Shown in pieces: positions 40,747-49,800 of a DNA stretch of 64,000 nt (the stretch's first letter is position 1; each line of letters begins with the position of its first letter). A program made the translations under genes and the position numbers. The notes under the pieces were generated by a model. That model was given only the letters and a program-made list of their open reading frames with translations. It was not told the DNA's origin and ran no database searches. The DNA is from an uncultured Poribacteria bacterium (GTDB lineage Bacteria > Poribacteria > WGA-4E > WGA-3G): positions 1-64,000 of the forward strand of contig OY282383.1 in the NCBI GenBank assembly GCA_958295855.1. Reading direction: 5' to 3'.

Positions 40747-41505
40747 TTAGTTTTCGGGATGAAGCGTAAAAAACGCTTCCCCATTTTCTGATGCATGGGT
40801 GGAGGCTTTCTGAAATTTGTCCGCCATGTCAAAAGCCTCCGCTTTTTTGAAATGTTGAATCAAGCGAGGGGCATCGCGCACCCGGAAACCCCGAAAATCT
40901 TTTGACATACTTTCGGCAAGAAGCGTTTGTATTTCAAGGTCCAAACGGGTGGACTCTCCCTCTGTTGGAGATAACTTCCCCAACTCTTGTTGAATACGGT
41001 TCTGTTCGGTTCGGAGTGCCTGGATATGCGAGAATTCCTCCATCGTAATTCGCCCTTGGGGAAATTCACGAAGCTCCTGCCGTATTTCATGGAAGCGAGA
41101 TTGTAGTTCTTGACGCCGTTCTTGCTCGGGGGCGCGTGGCGGGGGCGTGTAATGCCCCTTCCCCGCGTTTTTTTCGGGATGGACATTCTTGTCCGCAGTA
41201 CGAGGCACGGGGCTTTGTTCCACAGAGCCCACGGGGGCGGTGTTTTCTGTTTCCCCCATGTCCACGTCTGTGTGCGTTTCAATTAGCCCTTCTGTGTGCG
41301 TTTCAGGCGTTTGTTCTGAATCAAAACGCGGCCCTTGAGGGGCAGGAGCCCCCGGTGTTGCCGGCGAGGGTGGCGGCGGGGAAGGCCTATCTGTTACCCA
41401 GATCACAGTAAAAACGATACCCATTAAGACGGCTCCAGCCGTGAGGGCTGGAGGGGAAAACCTCCACAAAAAAAATCTGCCGAGTCCTCCGCGGGATTTT
41501 TTCAT
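40747..41505 (-). CDS. Membrane-anchored Pro-rich/helical protein, unknown
   Basis: 252 residues from ATG 41505, chosen for GGGAGG five bases upstream. One membrane span (about 17-35, ALTAGAVLMGIVFTVIWV) is followed by a Pro-rich linker (PSPPPPSPATPGAPAPQ), a low-complexity acidic region and a C-terminal helical region (QSRFHEIRQELREFPQG). It begins 95 bp after the end of the anchored protein gene at 41600-42673, in the same direction, so both probably belong to one operon. No domain recognised. The anchored extracytoplasmic design parallels its neighbour. Confidence 0.6.
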   Translation of the reverse strand: MKKSRGGLGRFFLWRFSPPALTAGAVLMGIVFTVIWVTDRPSPPPPSPATPGAPAPQGPRFDSEQTPETHTEGLIETHTDVDMGETENTAPVGSVEQSPVPRTADKNVHPEKNAGKGHYTPPPRAPEQERRQELQSRFHEIRQELREFPQGRITMEEFSHIQALRTEQNRIQQELGKLSPTEGESTRLDLEIQTLLAESMSKDFRGFRVRDAPRLIQHFKKAEAFDMADKFQKASTHASENGEAFFTLHPEN

Positions 41506-41599
41506 ATTCGCCTCCCTTAGATGTAGCATGCTTAGTATTGTTAGCTGATACGACGCTTTCAACTTCATTTACGGCTTGTGCTGCCGTGGCACGTTCTGC

Positions 41600-42673
41600 T
41601 CAGTTTTTCTGTGGGCTTTTAGGGAGGACCTGCGGTGAAAAGCTGCCTGTCCACCCTTTTGCTCGGAGTGTTTCCTCCAAGCCTGGTGGCGGTGTCCATC
41701 CTTCTGGAGGTATCCATCCTTCTGGCGGTAGCGTGGCATTTTCAAGCATCTCTTCCAGCATCTCTTCCACCGACATAGGAGCGGGAGGCTCATCCAATAG
41801 GTTGCCTTCTCCATCAATGTAAATGATTTCATAACCTTCGGGGTGAATGCCTCTGTGTGTAATATTGAACTTTTGTTTCTCTGTCAAAATAGATCCAAGA
41901 AATGAGGCACCCCTCCCAGATTTTTGGACGTAAACACGTTTGGGTTTACCTGGTAGGAAGGTGCCATTTCCCAGGAAATATCCTCCTGTGATACTGGGAT
42001 CGGCGCGCCGTGCCTCTCCGAGTTGTTCTGCTTGTTCAATCTTCACATCGATAAAGGCGTTCTTAAATGTTTCCCAATCGTCTGTCTCAGGCACAAATTG
42101 GCTCGTCCATCCGGATGCATCTTTTTCAAGGACTACCAGATTCCCACGCAAATTCATGAGTCCTGAATAATCCCCATAATCCTTGATAAGCGTCCCCTTA
42201 TCGAGGAGCATTTGAAGCCACTCAGCTTGTGGATATTTTTCATCAACTTCGGTATGAGGGCGCTCGTTGTTGTAAGTTTCATCAAACGATGCCATCAGTG
42301 CTTCAACAGTTTGGGGCCCCGAGTGAGTTTTCACCCCAACGCGTTTTTCCGTTAATTCACCTTTTGTCACAGGCGGCGGTGTTGAAAATTTCTTTTTAAT
42401 TTCAGGGAGTTGTGCAAAGAGTTGCGCGCGTAATTCCTTCCGCACCTCATTTATATCATCTCCCTCTGGAGGATATTTTGATTCTTCTATAATCAGTTTA
42501 ATATCCATTTCTGCTTGTTCATGCACCCAAGCTTCCCATGGATGCTCGGGGGCTGTTTTACTGCTTGTACGGCTCGTGTCATTCACAGTTTTACGTCGAG
42601 AAAATATGAAAATAGCAATACCTGAAACCATCAAAATGCAAACGGTTGTTATAACAATGCTTTTGCGATTCAT
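41600..42673 (-). CDS. Membrane-anchored protein of unknown function, paralogue of the gene at 3813-5279
   Basis: 357 residues. N-terminal anchor (MNRKSIVITTVCILMVSGI...) then an extracytoplasmic domain. Blocks shared with the 488-residue protein are PWEAWVHEQAE, YPQAEWLQMLLDKG, IKDYGDYSG, DDWETFKNAFID, PSITGGYFLGNG, YVQKSGRGASFLGSILTE and the YEIIYIDGEGNLLDEPPAP segment. The C-terminus is a Pro/Gly/Trp-rich stretch with two near-identical units (PPEGWIPPEGW) instead of the coiled-coil of the other copy. It has its own promoter (42765-42793) of the same type as that of the paralogue. Function unknown. Confidence 0.7.
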   Translation of the reverse strand: MNRKSIVITTVCILMVSGIAIFIFSRRKTVNDTSRTSSKTAPEHPWEAWVHEQAEMDIKLIIEESKYPPEGDDINEVRKELRAQLFAQLPEIKKKFSTPPPVTKGELTEKRVGVKTHSGPQTVEALMASFDETYNNERPHTEVDEKYPQAEWLQMLLDKGTLIKDYGDYSGLMNLRGNLVVLEKDASGWTSQFVPETDDWETFKNAFIDVKIEQAEQLGEARRADPSITGGYFLGNGTFLPGKPKRVYVQKSGRGASFLGSILTEKQKFNITHRGIHPEGYEIIYIDGEGNLLDEPPAPMSVEEMLEEMLENATLPPEGWIPPEGWTPPPGLEETLRAKGWTGSFSPQVLPKSPQKN

Positions 42674-42764
42674 TTAGAACTCCTAAGGTTAGTAAGTATC
42701 CTTCCCACCGCGCAACGGTTGTGAATCGAGCGTTGATTCAAGGGATGAAGTCTTGACGACATTC

Positions 42765-42793
42765 ATGATAACTCAGGTCACTTTTCCTGTCAA
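42765..42793 (-). promoter_or_regulatory. Promoter TTGACA-17-TATCAT for the anchored protein operon
   Basis: Minus strand TTGACA (42788-42793), 17-bp spacer, TATCAT (42765-42770), with a T-tract upstream, the same hexamers as at 3745 and 5494. A second, weaker candidate lies upstream at 42833-42862 (TTGACA-18-TATATT). Confidence 0.65.
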
Positions 42794-42907
42794 GAAAAAA
42801 CGCCCACATTACTCATAATGGCGGTAAAAGGAAATATACTACAATTACATAAAAATTGTCAACTCTTTTTGCATCAAACTTAGGGCTATTTCGTTTTTAA
42901 ATTCCCC

Positions 42908-42936
42908 TTGCGAAATTGCTACCTATTTGCTAAAAT
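42908..42936 (+). promoter_or_regulatory. Promoter for the NHL-repeat gene
   Basis: TTGCGA (42908-42913), 17-bp spacer, TAAAAT (42931-42936), 36 bp before the ATG. Confidence 0.5.
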
Positions 42937-42971
42937 GGCTATCAATTCATTTGAACACAGGGAGAGAACTC

Positions 42972-43832
42972 ATGATTTTTGGACAAGGGACACATCAGTA
43001 TACCGTACAAGAAAATTGGTGGACACTCCCAGAGGGCTGGGAATTTGGGTGGATTCCCGCTGTCGCCGTTGATTCGCAAGACCGGGTTTACGTCTATAGT
43101 CGAAGCGAACACCCGATGGTAGTCTTCGACCGGGATGGTAACTTCCTCGCATCTTGGGGCGATGACATCCTCAAGGACGCACACGGAATTTTCATTGATG
43201 CCGAAGATAACATCTACTGCGTTGAACGGGATACGCATGTCATGCGCAAGTTCACTACCGATGGCGAGCTGCTGATGACGCTCGGCACAGTGGATGAACC
43301 GGGCGCAGCAGGCGAGCCTTTCAATATGCCTACAGACTTGGCACTTGGCCCTGATGGTGAAATGTTTATCAGCGACGGTTACGGCAATGCGCGCATCCAT
43401 AAATTTTCACCTGATGGGGCGTTGATTAAATCTTGGGGACAACCGGGAACAGGCCCCGGCGAGTTTGACCTACCGCACTGTGTCAGGGTCGATGCTCGCA
43501 ACCGACTGATGGTTGCTGACAGAGAGAACAATCGCATCCAGTTTTTCACCTTGGATGGGGAGTATATTGAGGAGTGGGGCGACTTGCTGCATCCGGACAC
43601 TATCTATATTGACGAAGATGATATTGTCTACGTGGCGGAGCTCGACCAGCGCATCACTATCATGACGTTGGACGGCGAAGTCATCTCTCAATGGGGAAGT
43701 GAACGCGGCAGTACCGCTCCCGGTGAATTTCTTGCCTGTCCACACGGGATTTGGCTGGACTCCCGCGGCGACATCTACGTAGGTGAAGTGCAGGCAGATG
43801 CCCGGCTACAAAAATTCATTCGGCAACGGTAA
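42972..43832 (+). CDS. NHL-repeat six-bladed beta-propeller protein
   Basis: 286 residues from ATG 42972 (GGGAGAG about six bases upstream). Repeated NHL units are clear: PAVAVDSQDRVYVYSR, HGIFIDAEDNIYCVER, LALGPDGEMFISDGYGNARI, VRVDARNRLMVADRENNRI, and a final PHGIWLDSRGDIYVGEV. The blade motif D-x-x-(N/G)-x-(I/V)-Y/F-V is the family hallmark. There is no signal peptide, so it is probably cytoplasmic. Related proteins are called peptidyl-alpha-hydroxyglycine lyase-like because of sequence resemblance, but no such activity is implied. Role unknown. Confidence 0.85.
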   Translation: MIFGQGTHQYTVQENWWTLPEGWEFGWIPAVAVDSQDRVYVYSRSEHPMVVFDRDGNFLASWGDDILKDAHGIFIDAEDNIYCVERDTHVMRKFTTDGELLMTLGTVDEPGAAGEPFNMPTDLALGPDGEMFISDGYGNARIHKFSPDGALIKSWGQPGTGPGEFDLPHCVRVDARNRLMVADRENNRIQFFTLDGEYIEEWGDLLHPDTIYIDEDDIVYVAELDQRITIMTLDGEVISQWGSERGSTAPGEFLACPHGIWLDSRGDIYVGEVQADARLQKFIRQR

Positions 43833-43940
43833 ATTTTCCGTTTTTAGCAATTTTGTATTTTCAGGAGAAGGATTGTTTACAAGCGATAGCGCAGGCGAGC
43901 CCTATGGCATCGCCCCGATAGTCGAAAAGGTTTGACACAG

Positions 43941-45356
43941 ATGGCAGAAAACTTCTCGTTTTTTCAAAAAGTCAACAAGGATTTTGACAAAGCGGCGCAA
44001 TTCACGGAACATCCGCCTGGGCTTTTGGAGCATATAAAGAATTGTAACAACTCCTGCCGTTTCACCTTTCCGATTAAACGGGACGATGGCACCATTCAAA
44101 CGATTCACGGATGGCGGGCGGAGCATAGCCACCATAAGCTCCCAACGAAAGGCGGTATCCGTTATAGCATGCTCGTCAACGAGGATGAGATAATGGCACT
44201 TGCTGCCTTGATGACTTACAAGTGCGCCCTTGTTGATGTTCCGTTTGGCGGCGCGAAAGGCGGCATTCAACTGGATAGAAGCGAGTATTCAGAAAGCGAA
44301 TTGGAACGCATCACCCGCCGCTATACTTATGAACTGATTCAGAAGAACTACATCGGGCCGGGCATAGATGTGCCAGCACCGGATTTCGGGACAGGTGAAG
44401 CCGAGATGGCATGGATTCTGGATACATATCTTACGATGCACCCGGATAAACTGAATGCTATCGCATGTGTGACGGGAAAGCCGATTGAACAAAATGGGAT
44501 TCAGGGACGGAAGGAGGCAACCGGACGCGGCGTTGTGTTCGGCTTGCAAGAGGCGTGCAGCTACGCGGACGATATGAAACAGGTTGGGCTGTCCCCCGGT
44601 TTACAGGGGAAAACTGTCATCGTCCAAGGCTTTGGCAATGTTGGGTATCATACCGCCAAGTTTCTGACAGAATCTGAGGCAAGTGTCATCGGCATCGCCG
44701 AGATAGATGGTGCCATCTATAATCCGAAGGGGCTTGATGTTGAAAAAGTCGCTATGTGTCGTGCGGAAACGGGTTCGATTTGCCATTATCCGGATGCTGT
44801 AGTCATTGAGAATCCGCTCGACAGCTTGGCGTTGGCATGCGATATTCTCGTGCCGGCAGCATTGGAAAACCAGCTCACGGTGGCGAACGCGCCACGTATC
44901 AACGCGCGCATCATCGCCGAAGCCGCAAATGGACCCACAACGACAAACGCCGACGCGATTCTCCAAAAACGGGGAATTCTGATTATTCCAGATACCTATC
45001 TCAATGCCGGTGGTGTCACCGTCTCCTATTTTGAATGGCTACGCAACCTATGGCATGTCCGGTTCGGCAGGCTCGGGCGGCGTTTTGAGGAAAATACACA
45101 CAACGTCATGCTTCGCGCTGTTGAGAAAGCCACCGGCTATCAGTTTTCAGACGATGAACGTGAACTGATGCACGGTGCTGATGAAGAAGACCTGGTGAAT
45201 TCAGGGCTTCAGGATACGATGGCAAATGCCTATCAGGAGATTCGCGAAACCCAACGGTGCCACGGAAACCCGGCTGTGGATTGTCGAACTGCGGCCTTTA
45301 TCAATGCAATCAATAAAATTGCGGTGTGCTATCTACAGTTGGGCATCTTCCCTTAG
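43941..45356 (+). CDS. NAD(P)-dependent glutamate dehydrogenase
   Basis: 471 residues from ATG 43941 (a TTG nine bases upstream is possible). It interconverts glutamate with 2-oxoglutarate and ammonia. Visible: substrate-site Lys in TKGGIRYS, the catalytic Lys region DVPFGGAKGG, GPGIDVPAPDFGTGEAEMAW, the Rossmann VIVQGFGNVGYHTAKFL and the C-terminal EAANGPTT. The length and PAPDFGTG loop suit a large-type hexameric enzyme; cofactor preference is not decided. With glnE 5 kb upstream it makes this part of the window rich in nitrogen assimilation, but they are not an operon. Confidence 0.92.
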   Translation: MAENFSFFQKVNKDFDKAAQFTEHPPGLLEHIKNCNNSCRFTFPIKRDDGTIQTIHGWRAEHSHHKLPTKGGIRYSMLVNEDEIMALAALMTYKCALVDVPFGGAKGGIQLDRSEYSESELERITRRYTYELIQKNYIGPGIDVPAPDFGTGEAEMAWILDTYLTMHPDKLNAIACVTGKPIEQNGIQGRKEATGRGVVFGLQEACSYADDMKQVGLSPGLQGKTVIVQGFGNVGYHTAKFLTESEASVIGIAEIDGAIYNPKGLDVEKVAMCRAETGSICHYPDAVVIENPLDSLALACDILVPAALENQLTVANAPRINARIIAEAANGPTTTNADAILQKRGILIIPDTYLNAGGVTVSYFEWLRNLWHVRFGRLGRRFEENTHNVMLRAVEKATGYQFSDDERELMHGADEEDLVNSGLQDTMANAYQEIRETQRCHGNPAVDCRTAAFINAINKIAVCYLQLGIFP

Positions 45357-45386
45357 TAGTGCAGAATCCACAGAATGGTGATACAA

Positions 45387-45992
45387 ATGGCTTATAGCGA
45401 CTTTACCTTAGCATCGGTGTTATCAACCTTTCAATTGAAAATGGTTGAATCTGTCGGCCTCTTTTCTGAAATGGAGCCGGTCGCACCGCGCGCCCATTTT
45501 ACAAAAGAGTTAGCGAAAAAGGTGCCGTTAGCGACTGCTATCGGAACGGAGAAGGCACGCTCGGAACTCATTGTCGCCGATCTGCTGTTTGAACTCCGCG
45601 AACACTTTGAGGCACGCATCAGTCTTTTTTCTGGGGTTGACTTCAACGTTGATGCCGAGAACGACTTAACCGGTGTCTGCGATTTTTTGGTAAGCCTGTC
45701 GCCAGGGCAAATTGTTTTAGAGGCTCCGGTCATTATCGTTGTTGAGGCAAAGAAGGAGAACGTGATCGGCGGGCTCGGGCAGTGTGCCGCCGAAATGGTC
45801 GCCGCCCAACGTTTTAATGTAGAAAAAGAAAATAACGTCTCCTGCATTTATGGGGCTGTCACGTCGGGAACAGACTGGATGTTTCTCAAATTGGAGGAAA
45901 AGTACCTGTACATTGATTTGACAATCTACCAAATCGCGCAGTGCGAAAAAATCTTCGGCATTCTCTCAAACATGGTAGCCCAAAAAGCATGA
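45387..45992 (+). CDS. Uncharacterised PD-(D/E)XK-like protein
   Basis: 201 residues from ATG 45387 (GGTGA six bases upstream; ATG 45375 is the alternative). The core has LTGVCDFLVSLSP, then VIIVVEAKKENVIGGLGQC, giving D and ExK of a nuclease-like fold, with the following AEMVAAQRFN helix. It is a common form among uncharacterised proteins of bacteria with many mobile-element traces and may be an orphan nuclease or a degenerate relative of type I restriction N-domains. It follows glutamate dehydrogenase by 30 bp but does not look functionally related. Confidence 0.5.
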   Translation: MAYSDFTLASVLSTFQLKMVESVGLFSEMEPVAPRAHFTKELAKKVPLATAIGTEKARSELIVADLLFELREHFEARISLFSGVDFNVDAENDLTGVCDFLVSLSPGQIVLEAPVIIVVEAKKENVIGGLGQCAAEMVAAQRFNVEKENNVSCIYGAVTSGTDWMFLKLEEKYLYIDLTIYQIAQCEKIFGILSNMVAQKA

Positions 45993-46319
45993 GACATTCA
46001 CGCGACGGCTCCAGTTTACACCAAATTAGACAAAGTGGTGTGGGGGAGTCGCGCGTTTTCCTTATTGTCTGAATCGCGGATTATCACGGAGTACACGGAT
46101 AAACGCGGATTTTAAGAGGGTGTCTCTTCTCCGCGTTAATCTGCGTCATCTGCGTAATCCGCGATTCAGACAAGGAGGAGGGTAGGCCCGCGTACTATAC
46201 ACCTGTCGCCCCGCTGGGGCTAAAGATGAGCATCGCAACCCGGCCCCCGGACAAAGCCCCGTAGGGGCGGTATGTGTATAGCAGCGCAACACGGCTAAGC
46301 CCAATTATTTGGAGGAAAA
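45993..46319. repeat. Inverted pair of CGCGGATT elements and GCCCCGCTGGGGC palindrome
   Basis: No gene. One CTGAATCGCGGATTATCACG element (about 46068-46113) faces an inverted copy (about 46119-46171, AATCTGCG...CGCGATTCAGAC), so the pair could form a long hairpin. CGCCCCGCTGGGGCTAAAG (46208-46226) is a third repeat type also seen near 58755. The pdxJ Shine-Dalgarno GGAGGAAAA ends the region. Confidence 0.75.
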
Positions 46320-47054
46320 ATGACAGCATTAAGCGTCAACGTAAACAAAGTTGCAACATTGCGAAATTCACGAGGCGGCAACATTCCAAATCTCCTCGTT
46401 GCTGTGGAAACCTGCCTTGTCGCAGGCGCACAAGGGATAACAGTGCATCCCCGTGCGGATGAACGACATATTAAACCCGCAGATGTCTATACCCTCGCGG
46501 AACGGTTAAGGCTTTATCCTCGCATTGAATATAACATTGAGGGGGATGCTCGCCCAGACCTCATTGAAATGGTCCTTCGCACAAAACCCACGCAATGCAC
46601 CCTCGTTCCCGTTGTGGCGGGTGAGATAACAAGCCACACCGTTTGGGATATCCGAAAAGATGGAGACATGCTGCTCCCTATAATAGCCTCGCTGAAGAAG
46701 GCTGGTATCCGCGTTAGCCTGTTTAGCGGGACCGATGTGGAGCAGATAGCGATGACGCGCGACATCGGCGCAGATAGGATTGAGCTCTACACAGCACCGT
46801 ATGCGATGGCACAAACGGAAGCGGAGATTGAACGCGAATTCGCGCTGTTGGCGCGTGCAGCGGAGAAGGCTGTTGATTTAGGGCTTGGTGTCAACGCCGG
46901 GCACGATCTCAATCTTGAAAACCTCCCTCGGATGCAGAAATTACCAGGGCTCCTTGAAGTCTCTATTGGGCACCATTTGATGGCGGATGCGCTCTATATG
47001 GGGCTGGCAGCCGCCGTTAAGGCATACCGTGGTGCATTAGGGCAAGACATCTGA
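46320..47054 (+). CDS. pdxJ: Pyridoxine 5'-phosphate synthase
   Basis: 244 residues. It condenses 1-deoxyxylulose 5-phosphate and amino-acetone phosphate to vitamin B6 phosphate. Family motifs are LSVNVNKVATLRNSRGG, GITVHPRADERHI, CTLVPV and VNAGHDLNLENL. GGAGGAAAA before ATG. It overlaps the HAD hydrolase gene by 1 bp (TGATG), so the two are co-translated. pdxA is not in the window. Confidence 0.95.
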   Translation: MTALSVNVNKVATLRNSRGGNIPNLLVAVETCLVAGAQGITVHPRADERHIKPADVYTLAERLRLYPRIEYNIEGDARPDLIEMVLRTKPTQCTLVPVVAGEITSHTVWDIRKDGDMLLPIIASLKKAGIRVSLFSGTDVEQIAMTRDIGADRIELYTAPYAMAQTEAEIEREFALLARAAEKAVDLGLGVNAGHDLNLENLPRMQKLPGLLEVSIGHHLMADALYMGLAAAVKAYRGALGQDI

Positions 47055-47689
47055 TGAAAAAAACGTGTGCTATCTTCGACCTGGATGGAACGATTATCCG
47101 TCTCTCCTCAGAGCAGGTTTTTCTCAAGTATCTATTGAACCACGGCGAAATCCCGATACCGAATCTACTTGCGTGGGTATCCAATTTTCTGAAGGTGAAG
47201 TCAATTCCACAGGCGAAATCGAATAAAATCCACCTCCGCGGTCTAAAACAAAATCACCTCTATGAGATTGCGCAACACTGCTTTGTTGAATCGCTCCGAG
47301 CGAGCATCGCGCCTCACATTTCGGCCCTGCTACATGCCCACCGTGCCGAAGGTCGAACGGTTATCCTGATGTCGGGCTCGTTGTCGTTCCTCGTTCAACC
47401 GTTCCATGAGCATTTTCAAACCGACATCATGGTTTCGCACGAGCTGGAGGTGGTTGACGGAAGGTTTACAGGGCGGCGCGTTGGGTTGCACCCTTATGCA
47501 CAGAACAAGGCGACCTTCGCGAAGCAACTGGCTACAACGCATGGGTTTGACTTGAGCCAGTCTTATGCGTATGGAAATCACTACACAGATGCATACAAAC
47601 TGGAATTGTTTGGCCATCCTGTTGCTGTTAATCCTGACCGGCGCCTCCGGCAGATAGCCACAGAGAGGCATTGGCGGATAGAATTGTAG
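47054..47689 (+). CDS. HAD-IB family hydrolase (SerB/CicA-like)
   Basis: 211 residues. HAD motif I DLDGTI near the N-terminus, motif II VILMSGSLSFL (about 105), Lys in AQNKATFAKQL, motif IV YAYGNHYTDAYKL, so catalytic residues are in place. Cap region is alpha-helical (subclass IB). Such enzymes hydrolyse phosphoserine or glycerol-phosphate-type substrates. Coupled to pdxJ by a 1-bp overlap, which suggests a phosphatase acting on a pathway intermediate, but this is inference. Confidence 0.85.
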   Translation: MKKTCAIFDLDGTIIRLSSEQVFLKYLLNHGEIPIPNLLAWVSNFLKVKSIPQAKSNKIHLRGLKQNHLYEIAQHCFVESLRASIAPHISALLHAHRAEGRTVILMSGSLSFLVQPFHEHFQTDIMVSHELEVVDGRFTGRRVGLHPYAQNKATFAKQLATTHGFDLSQSYAYGNHYTDAYKLELFGHPVAVNPDRRLRQIATERHWRIEL

Positions 47690-47716
47690 GAACAAGAGTT
47701 ATCGGTTAACTGATAA

Positions 47717-48430
47717 ATGCGGCTTGAAAAATACATCGCTACCTCAGGCATCGCCTCTCGGCGGACTGCCAAAAAGAGCATCCGAGCGGGATGCGTCACT
47801 GTCAACGGAGAACCCGTTTTCATTCCTGGACACCCGATTGATGAGGAAACGGATTGCATTGAATTTGAGGGAAAGCGGGTTGAACCCCTTACACAGCATA
47901 TCTATCTTATGCTGAATAAACCTGCTGGCTACGTGACAACGCGCCGCGATGAACGCGGCCGCCCTACCGTCATGCATCTGGTGGCAGCCCTCCCGGCTTC
48001 AATCTATCCGATAGGCCGCCTGGATTTGGAGACTGAGGGACTTCTCCTCTTCACAAACGACGGAGAATTCGCTCATCGATTAATGCATCCAAGCCACCAG
48101 ATTGAAAAAACCTATCTCGCATGGGTAAAGGGAATGCCAAGCGAGCGGGCAATTCAACGTTTGCGGGAAGGTGTCACTATTCCTACCGGGAAAACGGTGC
48201 CAGCGAAAGTCAAACGCCTAAAAGTAAACAAGGAAGGTGTGTCAACACAGTGTGAGGTAGTAATTCATGAAGGAAAAAAACGGCAGGTACGGTTGATGTT
48301 TAAGGCTGTGGGGCATCCCGTGCTTCGTTTAAAGCGGGTGCGAATTGGGAATTTGAGGTTGAGCAATCTCCCACAGGGGCAGTATCGATTTCTGACCCCG
48401 GGGGAGATTACCGAGTTGAAGCGATTGTAA
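47717..48430 (+). CDS. RsuA/RluB-type pseudouridine synthase
   Basis: 237 residues. N-terminal S4 domain (MRLEKYIATSGIASRR) and the catalytic domain with IGRLDLETEGLLLFTNDG (catalytic Asp) and KTYLAWVKG. It converts uridine to pseudouridine in rRNA, or 23S 2605-type site; RluB and RluF-like cannot be separated by eye. It lies 27 bp after the HAD gene and probably ends the pdxJ operon. Confidence 0.9.
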   Translation: MRLEKYIATSGIASRRTAKKSIRAGCVTVNGEPVFIPGHPIDEETDCIEFEGKRVEPLTQHIYLMLNKPAGYVTTRRDERGRPTVMHLVAALPASIYPIGRLDLETEGLLLFTNDGEFAHRLMHPSHQIEKTYLAWVKGMPSERAIQRLREGVTIPTGKTVPAKVKRLKVNKEGVSTQCEVVIHEGKKRQVRLMFKAVGHPVLRLKRVRIGNLRLSNLPQGQYRFLTPGEITELKRL

Positions 48431-48462
48431 GCACGGTGTGAAACCGCGCCTAACGTAGCTTG

Positions 48463-49362
48463 TTATTTGGAATTCGCCAAATCCTTGACATGCTCCAGCT
48501 GTGCTTCAGCACTCTGTCTGATATTTTCATCGGTCGCGTGATGCACTAACTTCTCAAGCACCGCTATCGCCTCTTCAAAATGCCCTTTGACGGCATAGGT
48601 TGTGCCGAGATAATATTGGGCAGGTTCATAGACATCGCTTTTCGGATACGTGTCTATGACAGCCCGGAAGTGCGTGACTGCTTTTTCAAAATACACGTCG
48701 GCGTTTTCCTGTCCTTCAATCAACATACCGTAAGCGAGTCCCAATTGGTTATGCAAGTTTGGGATGAGCTCTGTGCGGTTTCTCGGGTCATGTTCAAACG
48801 CTTTCTTGCTGAGCGGGAGTGCCTTTTCAAGCTGCTTCCGTTCTAGATAGGTGAGCGCGAGCTGAGCGTTCAGTTTTGCATCGTCCGGTGTTTTCTCAAG
48901 TTCGGCGAGTTTTTCCTGGAAGGCCTCCTCTTTTGCCAAGGCAGCTTCTATCACCGGTACGAATTCGTCCGGGTTGATGAACCCTACTTGCTTGGCAATC
49001 GTGCCACCGTCCGGGCTCGCGAAAACGATTGTCGGGTATCCGGGGACTTCATACCGCGCGAGGGCTTCTCTATTCTCAGGATGTTCGCTATCTTCAGGGT
49101 TTACTTTGATGGTAACGAACTTTTTGGACATCTCGATAATGCGAGCGTCCGTAAATGTTTCGGCATCCAGCCGATCACACGAGGGTCACCAGTCGGTATA
49201 GAAGTCCAGCATAACGAGTTTGCCGGTTTTCGAGGCTTCTTTCATACCGGCCTCAAGCAATTTTCCCCATTTCACCTCTTCACTCGCGATGAGCGAGGGT
49301 ATTGTGCCTACGAGTAGGAGTAGCACAACAAGTGAGATGCAGCGAAAAACAGAATTAAACAT
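48463..49362 (-). CDS. Secreted thioredoxin-like/TPR selenoprotein candidate (one in-frame UGA)
   Basis: 299 residues if UGA is read as Sec. Start ATG 49362 (AAGGAG eight bases upstream) and a signal peptide ending near PSLIAS. A thioredoxin fold follows: KLVMLDFYTDW-UGA-PSC with UGA at 49186-49188 (codon 59) in place of the first Cys of WCxxC, then GYPTIVFASPDG containing the cis-Pro. After residue 160 there are TPR units (QLALTYLERKQLEKALPLSKKAF; AQYYLGTTYAVKGHFEEAIAVLE). A conventional call would start at 49131 and lose the active site. A 26-nt hairpin follows the UGA. Likely periplasmic redox protein. Confidence 0.8.
49155..49180 (-). promoter_or_regulatory. Candidate bSECIS in the thioredoxin-like gene
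   Basis: Stem UCGGC-UGGAU-GCCGA with an internal loop and outer GUGU/ACAU pairs. It begins five bases after the UGA; the 5-nt loop carries Gs about 18 nt from the UGA, within the usual spacing for bacterial SECIS elements. Confidence 0.55.
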
Positions 49363-49479
49363 TACGTTTCTCCTTTTTTGTTAAATGGTATGTTCGTTTT
49401 CGATTCCATTGGTTACGGGCAGTGCTGGTAGCTGCGACGCTTTCGAACTTGAAAAGCGTGCCTACACTTGAAAAGCACG

Positions 49480-49677
49480 CTATGCTTCAGTTCGCGTGCC
49501 TTCGCGTTGCTCAAGTGCTGCTGCGCTGGTTGTTTTACTTGACAGCGTTGTGCGGCACTTGACACAGGTAGTAATAATTCTCACCAGTTGTTTCTGTCTG
49601 CCAACATAGGACTGATTCTGCTCTGTTTGTACGTGCCTTTGGCAGCGAGGGCACCACTGTTGTTTTGTTCCTAACAC
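49480..49677 (-). CDS. Small zinc-ribbon protein
   Basis: 65 residues beginning at GTG 49677 with AAGGAG six bases upstream. Two Cys pairs, WCPRCQRHVQ and ITTCVKCRT, spaced 25 residues apart, form a zinc-ribbon pattern as in small ribosome-associated or transcription proteins. The rest is polar and there is no named family. It follows mnmE by 124 bp on the same strand. Real, because of the paired CxxC and good ribosome-binding site. Confidence 0.5.
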   Translation of the reverse strand: MLGTKQQWCPRCQRHVQTEQNQSYVGRQKQLVRIITTCVKCRTTLSSKTTSAAALEQREGTRTEA

Positions 49678-49800
49678 GCATCACTCCTTTGTGATACTGT
49701 GTCCAGCTCTGTTCGCAAGCTTCTCCGAAACTTGCAAGCAGACAATAGATACACCGTATCACGATAAAAGTTCCTTTTTTTTTCCTTGCCTCAACGAACA

